A DNA stretch of 64,000 nt. It comes from Bursaphelenchus xylophilus (Eukaryota; Nematoda; Chromadorea; Rhabditida; Aphelenchoididae). This document shows, one piece after another, positions 22,467 through 34,976 of this stretch. Positions within the stretch are counted from its first letter, which is position 1, and each line of letters begins with the position of its first letter. The stretch spans positions 7,249,501-7,313,500 of the forward strand of contig CAJFCV020000005.1 in assembly GCA_904066235.2 (NCBI GenBank). The letters are read 5' to 3'. Made by a program: the position numbers and the translations under genes. The notes beneath the pieces were generated by a model that had not been told where the DNA came from, ran no database searches, and saw only the letters and a program-made list of their open reading frames with translations.

Positions 22467-25466
22467 TGATGGGGAAGAAAAGGGATCAAACAGTGCACTA
22501 GGAAGGGATTGTTTGTTGGTTTTGCAAACCTTTTTACAAAAAAAAACAGAGTTCATTCAGACACAAGAGAGGAAAGGAAAAAACCTGTTTTTCGTCTGGT
22601 CAACTCTCCGTTTTTTGTGCCCTCTCTCGCAATCAAAATTATGTTTTATCGGCAGCCACTGGAAAAAGTCAAAGCTTGCGGGAAAACCTTCGCGGTTAAT
22701 TTGTGAATAAAATTTTAGTAACATCTTAACGCCTCTCCTCCATCCCTTGTAAAAAAAAGACTACTTCGTAAAGCCATGCCGTGATGATGACTATTGTCCG
22801 CTTAAAAGTTAATACTTACATAATCTTATCCTCTAATAAACCCTCTGCGCCATGGTTAAAGTAAAACAAACATAGCAATCGTATCTCTGCTAATTCAAGA
22901 ATTAAAATGCAAAAAAGTTGTGATTGTAAACCAAAATAGCCGGAATAACCCTTCTAATGTAAAAACGAAGGGAAATAGGGTCCTCCAATGATTCGATAAG
23001 AAGAATAACTCTTGTACTTTCCGAGTAGAAAACAATAGAAGTTTGTTCTTACCTGCCCCTTTCAGGTTCAGCTTATCGTGAGACAAATTATGATACAATG
23101 CATTGTGCAATGTAAAAATGTTTTGTAAAAATAAAGCCTGTTCAACTAGTCTACTGTCACATTTCAAAACACATCTTGCTCTTTGTTTTCCCTCAAAAAA
23201 TGTACCATGTCCCCAGAGTTGTCATCGTTAGGCGTTTGTTTTTTTGAGCACAAAGAGACGGAAGTTCATGCCGAAAAAAGAGAACAGCGAATTGTTCGTT
23301 TGACATCGTGTTTCCACGAAAAGTTTAGAGTGTAAATGTGTAAAGAGAACGGTCAACTTGGCCGCAAATTGGGGAGAATCCAATGTTTTGGAGGCTTGGA
23401 GAAGGCCGTCCTTCACCCGTAAATTCGAATTTGCAAGCTATTTTTTTTGACTGAAAATAATAGAATTTTAAAAGTAAGGTCGCACTGTAAACCGCAGACC
23501 ACAGAGCCTTTTGTAATCTCTAAAATACACATTAATTTTTCAGTCTGGAACACTTTCTCACGACCTTGTAGTGGACAAAATCGGAGAAAATTCATAAAAG
23601 CCCACTAATACTGTAACCGAAGCCTTCTAATTTCTGTTAAATCGACGTCAACCTTCTGGCGAGCATATTTAAATTCAAAGTCATATTTGTGTCTAAAAAC
23701 CCTCGGGCTATTTGCTTTTTACAGCAATTGACCGTCACAAATTTCTCGCTCAGAAAACTTGCGGAGGCCAAAAAGAATGGAGAGTACCACTTCAAAGTTA
23801 ATCTACAATGAAATCTGGGGGAGTTAGGGACAATTAAAACGACAAAAATGGCCATGAAAGGGGACTGAAACGATGACATTTCACTTGAAAAAATGTATTG
23901 TCTTCGATTTTAAATAGAAATGAAATTCGTTGCCGGAGAGACAGAGATTCTGGCAGGGACACCTGGAGACGGGAATAATCAGCAGATTGGTGTGTAAACT
24001 ATATAAATAAATAAATTCTACTGCATAAAATACATTAAAGTCCAAGTGTAACGTGTCTGCAACGCTCTGCAACAGCAAACCGTATGTTCAGATACCGTAA
24101 ATTTAATTTGTCCCCGTCAGTATCGCGTAATCGACATCTGAAAGTCATAAATTGTTCGTCTAATGCATGGAAAAGTTTCTTTTCATCAAAATCTGGACAT
24201 TGCAAATGCATCTCTCCTTATTTTATGACAACTTTTAATATCCAAGAGATTTCAGACATTTCTCAGTTATTTTATGCAGTAGACATTCATCAAGACCTAT
24301 AAATGAATGCAAAAAATAATCACCGTGTAAAGTACAGACCACAGTTTTGAAAACAACTACTCTAATAATCTGACGTGTTTTTTAAGAGTGCACAAAAATG
24401 TAATTGACGTTTCAACTCCTTAGAAGTTGCTAGAAATGTTGTTAAACTTAGATATACTTTTGATTACACTCTGGGAATGCACTTACACAATTACGATTTA
24501 CAGTATGGCTTATCGGATTCAGGAATTTCTATTTTCAAATTGAATAAAATAAAATTTTCCTCTCAAATTGGCCAAGTTTTATTGAGGCCAAAACGGGAAT
24601 CGGAGGGGAATTTAGAGAACGGAAGAACAAGATTGGGCCCACCTGAGAATTGGAAGTGAAAAGGAACAAAAGTTTAATGGAGAATGTCTCGGAACATTGA
24701 GGCTACACGTTCAAGGGCCAAATCAAACATCAAGAGTGTTTTCGTGGCCTCCAAAAAACATGTAAGTCTTCCAGAGTCATTTTTATATTATCCATGGCAT
24801 GTTGCATGTTATCCATGATAAAATATGAGATGATTCCACTACTCTAAAATTGATGTATCTTCTATTTCTAGAGATTTTAATCATCGTTGTGACCATTAAT
24901 CATCAGAAATTTCATTAAAAATTGATTACAAAATTTATTTTTGAAGAGCTTTTTGGTCTTTCAAATAAATTTCAAGTAAACCCTAGGGGCATGCCAAGTA
25001 AATTCTAATCCAAATGATGTGCCAAGTCAAATGACAAAATTTCTCATTTTTTGGAGCCACGAAACCCGAACCTCAAACGGCAATTCGCGCGATTCTGGGC
25101 AAAGAAAAGGCTCTTCAAATAAAAAAGAGACCGACTTGAACGAGTGCCTCAAGTAGCTAGGGTTACGCTGTTCGATGGCATTGTTCAAGTGGGAACGACA
25201 ATTATTTTCCCATCCCGTTTTAATCATCAAAAATGGGTGGAAATGCGTGTAAGAGTGCAATTACAATGTAAAACAAGGCATTTCCGGGAATTTTAAGGGC
25301 AAAAGAAACGTTTGAAAGGGAACGCAAGAGAATACGGTGGGGAATATGGTGTGCTTAACTCAATATTATATAATATAAACATATATAAAGTAACATAAAA
25401 AGACCCAAATTTTTGCAATATTATACATGATTTATCCGCAAATATAACAACCTAATGAGATAACAA

Positions 25467-26506
25467 CTAATTCTTCTTCATATCTTCGAGAAATAAATTC
25501 TTTGACCTGAACATTTCCCTCAACGAATCCTGTTTTGCTTCGGCTTCCACTACGGAGTCATACAATTCTTCTGGCTTGAATTTGTCCTTCAAAATGACTG
25601 ATGTCTTGTGTTTTAGCACCTAAAAGCACAAAGTAAGACTTCTTATCGTATGTTTCATTAAATGAAAATTCAATTTCTTACATAATGATAGGCCAGGGCG
25701 TAGGCCAAAGCCAGGTTTACCCCGTCAACCGCGCCTTGGAAGCGTTTCCAATACCAACCAAAGAACCCACAGCAAATCGTAGCTCTGTCCTAGAAATATG
25801 AACATCATACTTTATTTTACATTCTTCTAAACCTCGTTATAAAGTGTAATGGACCACAAACAAGTAGAAAAAATCATCTTGACCTACCCAAACCAGGTAA
25901 TCTCCGCTGGTTCTGATTTTATAGCACTCTTCCTTCAGCCGTTCCGTACTCCACCCTCGAACCACTGGCAGAAAAACTCCAATTAGCGGACCGGCAGCAA
26001 GTCCAGCGAGAATAAATCGACCCTAAAATTAAATTATTTTACAAATAATAGCCATAAATGATGACAAAAAAATTCAAAATTTTACCTGAATTCTCCTCGA
26101 AGTGTTTCGAATGATCTTTGTTGTGTTTGTAGTTCTTGTTGCTTCATCAATATTCATCAATTTGTAGATTCGATAGATCGGATGGACAATCAAACCACCT
26201 GAAATTTTCATGGATAACATCAAAAAAAATTCGAAACCTCAAACTAGCGAACTTAATATGATCACTCTGACCCACCGATAAAGCTACTGACTTGCATGCC
26301 CTTAAACGTCCAATAAATCGAATATTCGGCCACTGGATTTTTGACGGTGGCGACCGTTTCTTTCTTAAGACCTACAAGGTTGAACTGCGAGAAATTTTGG
26401 AACCATTCGTCTAGGCCGAACATCTGTAACACTCATTCGTTAATCATTCCAGCACTCCTTCTAATCTCTCCACATTTAAATTCAGAAATTCCGAGATATT
26501 GGCCAT
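25467..26506 (-). CDS. Unrecognised multi-pass membrane protein downstream of BMS1
   Basis: Five or six exons give about 230 residues. The main part begins MFGLDEWFQNF at 26423, directly after a GTTACAG acceptor. A short upstream exon MANISEFLNLN (ATG at 26506) joins it in frame through a 48-bp intron with a weak GTGGAG donor. Hydrophobic segments lie around GMQVSSFIGGLIVHP, FILAGLAAGPLIGVFLPVV and ICCGFFGWYW, with an amphipathic GVNLALAYALAYHY. The C-terminus is charged (SVVEAEAKQDSLREMF). Exon ends at 25619 and other sites join in frame. The start lies only 111 bp past the BMS1 stop on the same strand, pointing to co-transcription. I do not recognise the family; repeated Gly-rich helices suggest a small organellar or ER membrane protein. 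Confidence 0.65.
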
Positions 26507-26617
26507 GGTTCAAAAACCAAAATTCAATTGTTTCAATAAAGTTTTCAGGATAACAATTATTATAACAGTAAGAAATCAAGCTTGTAACAATAACAATGTC
26601 AAAAATCAACTTGAAAA

Positions 26618-29600
26618 TTAATCATCTCTTTTTCCTCCTCTTCCTTTGACAGCGTTCATCGACTTTCTGAGGCGGGCAATTTCTTTTTTGGACAACTTCC
26701 GGCATATCTCTTGTTTGGTCTTCATCATCTTCTCCTTGCGTTTTCCGTCAATTTCTCCGGCTTTCTGAAGCAAAATAACATTATTTTAACAAAAATTACA
26801 TCATTAAAACGTCCAACTTCCTACTGCAACATCCCAAACCCGCTATAATCACCATTTCCTACCTTCAAATGCTCCTTTTGTCTTTTATCCAGATCTTTCT
26901 TCTCCTTTTCTTGACGATTCTCATGGACCTTCTCGAGGATACTCATCACTTTTCTGATCTTGGCTTCTCTCGGCTCTAGGATCACGGCAGTCGTTTTTTC
27001 AACTTGAGCCGTTCTCTTTCTCACCACACCTTCTGTGGTGACCTTAGGCTTCAGATTATAGGGTAATTCGGATTGGAGCTTCTTGGTTAAGGTCAATTCG
27101 GTAGGGACGAAAGGTTTTCTGGTAATCGGCTAAAATAAATATCAAAACTTCTCATATATCGCAGATTGCAATCGTCGAATAAGTACAAATCATCTTTCAT
27201 ACCTTATAAAGACTGTCCTTGTTGATTTCTGGCTTGGTTCCTTGTTCAAATCTCAACCTTCCGACAGTTTTCATTCCCACCCACTGTTCTTCGAATGGCA
27301 AAAGTTTGTCAGTGACTGGAGCAAAGAACTGAGGGATTGGGACAGTCACCCACGACCGTAGGAACACAATATCCCCCATCCTGATCATATCTTCAAAGGT
27401 CGCTCTGAAGGCCCCGGGCTCTTCTTTGATGGCTTTTTTGACCAAACCTCTGATCCCACTGACCGTTCGGACGGCTGCTCCTTGGAAGCGGGCAACTTCC
27501 AGTTCACTGTTGAACATTCCCTATACATAAAAAAAAAATTAAACCAAAACATTTTCAGGATTATGTATAAATCCAATGCTACACTTACCTTGATGAAAGC
27601 GGTCTTATTAAAGATCTTCAGAGGTTCACCAACAAGTTTCAGCTTCTTCACGACCTTCAAGGACTTGTCCATGGCCAAAACAACACCAGTTGCGGCAATC
27701 CGGAATCCTTTCTATACATAAATTATATTACACTTGGTCCCATACTCACCGTTCTTTCATCCACGCTCTGCACAGCCATGAAACCAGTGTTCTGAGCAAC
27801 AAGAGGGCCCCAGAAGGTCCCGTGACAAAACATATTCTGTGGAATGTACTTGAGGAATCTCTGTCTCATGTTGTGATCCTGGATACTGTAGATCATCATG
27901 GTCTGATATCTTCGCCAACCACACGAGATGATCAATGGATCTCTTGATTTGAGCAGACGTTCGAAATAACGATGTCGATGGACTCTGACTTGGATGCAGC
28001 CCATGTTTTGTTCTCCGGGCAACAATCCTCCAACAATTATTGGTCGTCTTGGATCAAAATTATCGATGAATTCCACGGGGATGTCTCCAAATTCAAGACG
28101 GACGTAACGACCTGGCCGGAAACCTTCTAGGAGTTCTCTTTCGTTCTCATCCATGTTTTCAAATTCACTTTTGTTCAACTGAAACAAAAAATTATGTTAT
28201 CCATGAAAAAAAATATAAAATATGACCAAAATGTGTAGACAATAAACGCATACCTTAGCCTGCGCATCCAATTCTTCCTTCAACGAGTTATAGTATTCAT
28301 TCGTTTCGTCGTATTCAGCGTTAAATCGATCTTTCAGCTTTTCTTTCGCTTTTTGTCTCAATTTCTTTCGTTCTTCATCTTTTTCTAAACAACAATCAAC
28401 TCCAAATCAAAAACACATACCTTCTTCAGTCTTTGCATCTTGTTCATGACCTTCTTCCTTCTTAATATCACCTTTTATATCCATTTCGTCTCCATTCATA
28501 TCAAAATCTCCATATTCATCATCCGATCCAGCCAATTCATTGCCTTCCTCCCATTTGCCGGTGACAAAACAGTTGCGGATCGAGTCTCGGAGCTATAAAA
28601 GACCCATAATTCATAGTTCCACAAAACCTATTTTTCTAACAAAACTTGAAATTGCACAAGATACCTCATCGCTATTCCAGTCCATGTCCCGGTTCTCCGC
28701 GCTGGTTGATGCGGATTTGAAGTAGCAAAATCCATCTTCCAAATCTTTGAAGGCCTTCTTTTCTTCGGGGACAGCTGCCTTGGACTTTTTAAGGAGGCCG
28801 CCGCCGATAAAACCATCTTCTTCTTCATCAGAATCATTCTCCTTATCCAATGCGTCTAAAACCATTTCTTGTTCATCTAAAGATCCACAAAAAAAGAAAA
28901 CAAAATAAAACACTCACCACCATAAACAAGGTCCTTCCATCTGATCCTCCCCACTCCAAAATTATAGTTTAATTTAGACTTCTTTTTTAATCCCGAGAAA
29001 TCCCCGGAATGCTCAGAGATAATTCCCAAGCCATCTTTGGTCCTGGTCATCTTTCCCAGTAACGGATTGACTTCCTCTTCACCCTCAGACTCCTCTAGGT
29101 CATCTTCATCTTCCTCCTCAATGTCTCCCATCTCCGAATCTTCTTCTTCTTCATCAAGCTCATCCTCGTCCTCTGCCTCCTCAGAATCCGATGGAATTTC
29201 GTCATTATCAATAGCATTGGAGTCTGCCAACAGCTTCAGCGAAGTGTTTCTCAACTGCTCATCAATGGTGACGTCATTTTCAGCAATGGCATCGATAATT
29301 TCATCTCTTTTTGACTAAAAATCAAATAAAGCTAAATAAAAATAACTCACATTCTTCTGAAAGTGTTGAGCTCCACCTGTCTCAACGTAAATAGCATCCT
29401 TGTCATAGACAATACCTCCGAGACCAGAAAATGGAGCATAGACAACTCTTTCTTTCTGATTTAGACTTCTTTTCGCTTCTTTTTCAGGGAAAGGACATGG
29501 ATCCGGTAAAACAGCAATACTTCTGAGTTGAAGATCGCCAATTCCAGGGAGGTGAACCGCTGCGCGATTTCGAAGATGACTTCCACGCAACCAACCATAC

Positions 29601-30677
29601 AAACATACCTAAAATCATATGATCCATTATATTATTCATGATCAAAAACTTCAGAGCAAATCCAAATTAAATCTCTCATACCGAACGATCAACTTTGGGG
29701 TCCGTTCTGACCAATTCTGGATCGGTAATGTCTTCCATACGATCACACAATACAAACGGATGAGCATCTCTCCATTGCATTGGTCTGAACTTCATAACTG
29801 ATATAAATCTCGCCAAATTTCTGACTTCTACTTTCAAATACGTCTCATGGATCATTCCAGTCAGGAAGAATAATTTGGCCCCGGCATATACCTCCTTCCA
29901 TAATCTGTGTTTTATTACCTAAACATCAATATAATTAAATTGATAAAACTTACCTTTTTCTGCTCTTTTAGTCTCTCTTTCTTCTTGATCAAGTCCATAT
30001 GCGTCATAACGGCCATGAATTTGGGCATACCATGAACCTGGCATATATTTATGAATTCGAAATGCTCCATCTCAAAACCGAAGGAAGCATCCAGCAAAAG
30101 AAGAGTCAGATCGGCAATTTTGGCAGCATCAATCATCGCATTTATATCATTTGGGACTTCAATCAGAGTGATGCGTCGTTTCTTACCAGTAACCAATGAA
30201 ACAGGACCTTAAAAATATGTAATGTATGCTAACCTTGCTTACCTTTGATTTCAGTCAAGTTTTGTCTCAAGTAATGCTTCACCAAAGCCTTGATCAAAGT
30301 AGATTTACCGACTTTTGAAGGTCCAACGATTGCTACGACGATTGGTGGAGGTTCAATCGGAGTTCGGTCAACAACGGGGATGTGTTTCTTCTTTTCATTC
30401 AGATCCGCCGCTCTAAACGTTGAAAACAATATAGATAGCAAATAATTTGGCCTACCTCTTAATTTTCCTGTGTGCCTTGACCGCTGAGTTGAATGTGAAA
30501 GCTTTTGGGTTGTTCCCCTTTTTGCTAGCATCATTTTTCAACTTTTTCACAACTTTTCCTCCTTTTTTATGAGCTAAAATGACATAAAACAATAAAGCCG
30601 TAAAAATGAATAGGATAGAAACTTTTTGGACAGAACTTACCTCTATGTGGCTTATTTACTTGATCTGTAGTGTCCAT
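26618..30677 (-). CDS. bms-1: Ribosome biogenesis GTPase BMS1
   Basis: A large minus-strand gene runs from ATG at 30677 ([13 protein letters not shown]) to TAA at 26618-26620, with about fifteen short introns. The N-terminal region carries the circularly permuted-like GTPase domain with a P-loop GPSKVGKST, followed by [16 protein letters not shown] and [12 protein letters not shown]. Then come the family block KDRSV-like [12 protein letters not shown] and the Gly-Leu rich [15 protein letters not shown]. An acidic tract of Asp/Glu runs at 29040-29210, followed by the C-terminal AARP2CN/DUF663-type module ([36 protein letters not shown] blocks). BMS1 acts with RCL1 in the nucleolus on the 18S rRNA precursor. 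The C-terminus is strongly basic ([16 protein letters not shown]). Length and domain order match the family, and the gene is complete in the window. Confidence 0.93.
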
Positions 30678-30967
30678 TTTGACAGAATCCAAATCAAGAT
30701 TGGAAAATAAAATTCCGAAAAAATTCTCCCCAAATTTTTGGGGAACACTTGACTCTGAGGGTCAACTGTTTCTTTTCTCAAGTAGACATACGATTCGTTT
30801 TTTCTTTGCTCGTTTCTGAACACCATCAAACAGTTTAGCACTGCATTTATTTTAAAGTAAGCGAGTATTATGAGTGATAATAATAATAATGCCGAAATCT
30901 CTTGAGCGATTATGTACATTTTATTTTCCGTTAATCACCATGGCTATTTTAGTATTCTATGACGGTA

Positions 30968-33803
30968 TTAGACGTCTTCAGCAAGTTTAGCGACGCTGGG
31001 CAGTATATTTGTTGCCTTCATTGAGTTCCTTGACTTCCAAATTCTTTTACTTTTGTCCGGCATATGATCCACCATGGCTGAATTTTTGGTTTCGGGGATA
31101 AAAGCGCCGAACATTAGGGCATTAATCAGCATTATGGTGAACATAAATACATAGGGAAGAGGTTCCCACACATTAGCCTAAAAATGATTTCAAAAGATTG
31201 TAAAATTTGATGATATTCCACTTACAAGGTAGAAGACATGAGGCGAAATAACTCCTCCAAGTCGACTGCTGATCTGGACAAAACTCACGGCCAGATTTCG
31301 TATAGCCGTAGGGAACAGCTCCGAGGTTACGATGGCATTTACCATGAACAACTGAGAGCACATTGCAGCGGCACTCATCGTCGTTATTCGAATCGCATTG
31401 ACGGATTGGATTCCCAGCGATTTTACGACAATTACAATTCCCAGCATAGTCAAAATAAAGGTCAGCGCTCCATGATGAATGGGTTTTCGACCGGCTTTAG
31501 GGACAAAATAGTCAATGGCCCCAACTAAAAGGTTAACTGCCCATCTGAAGGCCCCAAAGAAGGCGGTCGAGATGAAAATAGAGCCACTCAGATGCTCCAT
31601 GTTGAAGATCAGGGCATACGAGATGATAGAGGTGGCCAAAAGAGCAAAGGAAATGATCGCAGTGTACAGACACATTTTCCAGGTGTAGAATAAATGGTAA
31701 AAGTAGTACTTTCTCCGCGACCTTTTCTTTTCATTTTGCTAAAAATTATACAGGGTGGGCCACTCGAAACTGACAAGTTGTTTCTTTGAATTTCTCCGCG
31801 GAGACTCCGCCGATTTTTCCAAAATTTAGATTTTTCTGGAGCTGAGACCCGCCATTTTCAACCGACTTACTTTCAAGAAAATATATTTTGAATTGACCTT
31901 TCCATGCCTTCTCAAAGTTTTGAAAAATTATTTTCAGGCCGAAACCGCTAAAACTTGGAAAATTTTTGGAATGATTTTGAAAAATTGGTCATTTTTCCGA
32001 GTTCTTGGGTGAAATTTTCTTTGTTTTACCTCAGATAGTTATCAAATATTGTTTCAAAAACAATTTTATTTAACAATCTGATTATTAATGTTTCTATCTG
32101 AGTTATTATGCACACCTCCTCTCGCATCACAAACTTGCAGTGCCTTTGAGAGTCATGAGCAGTTAAAATTACGTATCGTGGATACGTAATTTTAATTACG
32201 TATCTGAGCTCCAAGATGCCCCAAGCCTGACTCGATAACGATTGACGTCGAATTTTTCAATCTTTTTTAGATTTTTTTTTTTTTTTTTGAGCGTTCGTGC
32301 CCTAATGGTAATACAAACAACCCTCTTGTGGCTTTTAATTTGCTTTAAACAAGTTTAAGGCGAGCACTCGCAACTTTTTACTCCACGATTTCCCCAAAAA
32401 AAAACCAAAAATTTTCCAAGTCAGAGAAAGTCAATTGAAAATCATTCCAAAAATTTTCCAAGTTTTAGCGGTTTCGGCCCGAAAATAATTTTTCAAAACT
32501 TTGAAAAGGCATGAAAAGGTTAGTTCAAAATATGTTTTTTTGAAATTCAGTCGGTTGAAAATGGCGGGTCTCAGCTCCAGAAAAATCTAAATTTTAGAAA
32601 AATCGGCAGAGCCTACGCGGAGAAATTCAAAGAAACAACTTGTCAGCTTCGAGTGGCCCACCCTGTATTTTAATGAAGAAATTAGTCTTGAAAATAATAT
32701 AGTAGATAAAACTGACCATGATCTCTTGCTCAATGAGTACGTCGATGTTCCGAAGCCTGGTCGGCGTCGCAGTTCCATTTATTTTTTCCATTTTCATTAA
32801 CGTTGTTCGTGCTGAATCCAAAAGGGCTTTTTGAATCAACCAACGAGGTGACTCAAAGGCAAATCTAAAATTTCGACATTAAAAAAAAGTGTAGTTAGTA
32901 ACTTACAATAATAGCAATAGAGCAGGGATATTCAAGAGTCCGGCAATCGAGATCAGTCGTCTCCAATCGTGAGCAAAGTAGGCAATAATGGCTACTATAA
33001 TATAATTGGGCGAGTAGGAGAGGGCACAGGACAACCAGACTCGATGCTTCTTGGGGATGCTCTCCAACAAAAATACGTGCATTATGCTGAAAAAGCAAGC
33101 TATTTAGATTAAAATATATGGTATATGAACGTAATTTTGGATGACTTACGTGTTATGGCCACCAACAAATAAACTGGTAAAGAATTGGATGAGAGTGAAA
33201 TGACCCAGCGAAGTTGCTCTGGACACGATCAGATCGAGCGTGCACATCCCGATGTGAGTGACAATCATCATCCTCTTCCGGCCGAACCAATCCGAGAGTT
33301 GGCCGAAGATTATTGCACCGAACAAAACGCCCAACATCATGATACTGATCGCTCTTTTTACACTCGTGATTCTGTCGCAGAAATAGTTGAACTGAACTTT
33401 ATAAATATAATCTTAAGAATCGATATTTTACCTCATAGGCCAACGAATTGAACTGCGTTTCCAGTACGGGAGTACAGTTGGTCCGAAGAAAGTCCTCTTT
33501 ATACGCGGCACATGACTTTACATTGCTCAGATTCCGATAATCATGACCTCCGCATTCCACGACCTTAGGGGCATAGCCTCCGTAGATCATAAAGGTCATG
33601 TTGGCCATCTGAGGAAGCAGCATCAACTCGTATAAGAAGATGATAAACACAGTATATCTCCCGAATTTGATGAAATCCCCAATATTCTTGAGCTCCTCAT
33701 CCCCATCGAGAGCCTCTCTGATCTTCTGCGGGTTCAATTTGACCTCCTCCTCCGCCTCATCTTCCTCCGCGATCGTCGAGAACTCAACTTTCTTCTGACC
33801 CAT
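30968..33803 (-). CDS. SLC22-like major facilitator transporter, copy 1
   Basis: About nine exons encode a 12-helix MFS protein. It begins MGQKKVEFSTIAEEDE, with an acidic cytosolic head, then the first helix around YTVFIIFLYELMLLP. A Cys-containing extracellular loop follows (VECGGHDYRN, SCAAYKEDF). The cytosolic loop between helices 2 and 3 has the MFS signature GQLSDWFGRKRMM. LLESIPKKHRVW-like and FESPRWLIQ blocks, ELFPTAIRNLA and a terminal PETKN complete the organic ion/SLC22 pattern. The substrate cannot be told. The start at 33803 follows a GTTTAG acceptor by 4 nt; an in-frame ATG at 33824 is the alternative. One intron (about 31740-32716) is filled by a 915-bp inverted-repeat element. 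It is the downstream member of a tandem pair with the gene at 34977. Confidence 0.85.
31751..32665. mobile_element. Tc1/mariner-type nonautonomous element in an SLC22 intron
   Basis: The ends CAGGGTGGGCCACTCG and its reverse complement are each bordered by TA, the target duplication of Tc1/mariner transposons. Imperfect arms extend about 240 bp inward on each side (matching landmarks TTGTTTCTTTGAATTTC, GGCGGGTCTCAGCTCC, AAGTTTTAGCGGTTTC). The core has an internal ATACGTAATT hairpin and an oligo-T run but no transposase frame. The insertion is entirely inside an intron of the first SLC22-like gene. Confidence 0.85.
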
Positions 33804-34976
33804 GACGCTAAACTCCCAAAACAAATGGTAAGCAGTCGACAGGCACTTACAAACACCCTTTCCGTTTGCGAAATCTTACACTTTGCTCTATTTACAAGTT
33901 GGCTTATAATTTACGAAACAGTTGAGCCATACGGGTCAGCACTCAACGAGCGACCAGCCTTATTGATGTCTACCGAGAAAGATAAATCTTCGGTGATCGT
34001 TATCATAATTCGTTCGCTTTAAACTTTCGCCTGATCAAGCGACGCTTCCAGGCAAAGAACGAACTTTCCGGCTGCTACGGTTCATTTCTGCCACACTTAT
34101 TTACTAGTCCGTTCGTAAAGTCGCTGGAATGTTTTCGGCGACATGCACTCCGCGAAACCGAAAGTTCACTTTGCACTGTGCAATTTTTGGCTTTTTGCAC
34201 AGTGCAATAGGCTTTTTTGGGCTGTCGCCCGCACCCTGAGTTTTCTTGCACAGTGCACGTCGCCGAAATCATTCCAGCGACTTTACGAACGGACTAGTAC
34301 ACCTTGTCCGGCGTTGCTCAGAAAATCATTTCTCTGTCAACGGGAATGTCTGCTTATTCATTTTCACATCTTTGAGGGCTGAAAACCTTTTTTTGATGAT
34401 TGTAGCAGATTTCCAAGTGATACAAAGGGTCTTGCAACCGACGTTGACACTTGTAGAAACGGTCTTGAGTTCCTCATCTAGCTTGCTCAAAAAATCTTTT
34501 GAATGGATGGTAAATAGTGGCGATCGGCGCTTTTATATCATCGAAACCAGACTTCCAGTCATAATAAATAATTCGTCAACTTGACGGCTCAGTGTTACGC
34601 TGTCAAATTTCCGTCGTTTTCGTAATGTCAAATTGCTCTGTCTTGTATTTGTAAAATTAAACTTTTTTGGATTTTTTTAGATTTTAGCTAAAGAACCGTT
34701 CAAATTTAAAAATGTTTAGGAACATATTCCGTCTTGTCATAACGATCGATGAAATAAGCAGTAAATATAATTGTGACTAATATAAATCATGTTAATCATG
34801 GAAACATCAACATTTTCTAGTAAATAATATACATGACAAAAGGGTTTCTATCGCCAAACTCGTTGAAGATGTGCGCAAGGCATGCCCCAAATACGACTGA
34901 GGAAGAGATCCCCCTCACGACAAATTTTCGTTAATTTTTGCATAATTTCTCCACTATTTTAAATATTTTAACTTTT
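33804..34976. other. Spacer between tandem SLC22 genes
   Basis: This 1.2 kb interval should carry the promoter of the downstream transporter. It contains a 194-bp TA-flanked MITE (34104-34297). Otherwise it is AT-rich with no recognised gene. Confidence 0.5.
34104..34297. mobile_element. Short TA-flanked MITE with 40-bp terminal inverted repeats
   Basis: CTAGTCCGTTCGTAAAG at the left end and its reverse complement at the right end pair for about 40 bp, including GTCGCTGGAAT and TTCGGCGAC with one or two mismatches. Both ends abut TA. The interior has three copies of the GCACTGTGC/GCACAGTGC near-palindrome. There is no coding capacity. Confidence 0.88.

Larger units (their letters stand above)
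20483..25466. other. Gene-poor interval
   Basis: Five kilobases hold no gene I can recognise. The sequence is AT-rich with scattered short reading frames that lack splice-consistent continuation. Two local exceptions are a compositionally distinct patch at 20874-21230 with a small minus-strand reading frame, and a G-run cluster at 22441-22466. Confidence 0.5.

Noticed and set aside
29037..29318. Serine-rich plus-strand frame opposite BMS1
   Set aside because: It is the antisense shadow of the Asp/Glu tract of BMS1.
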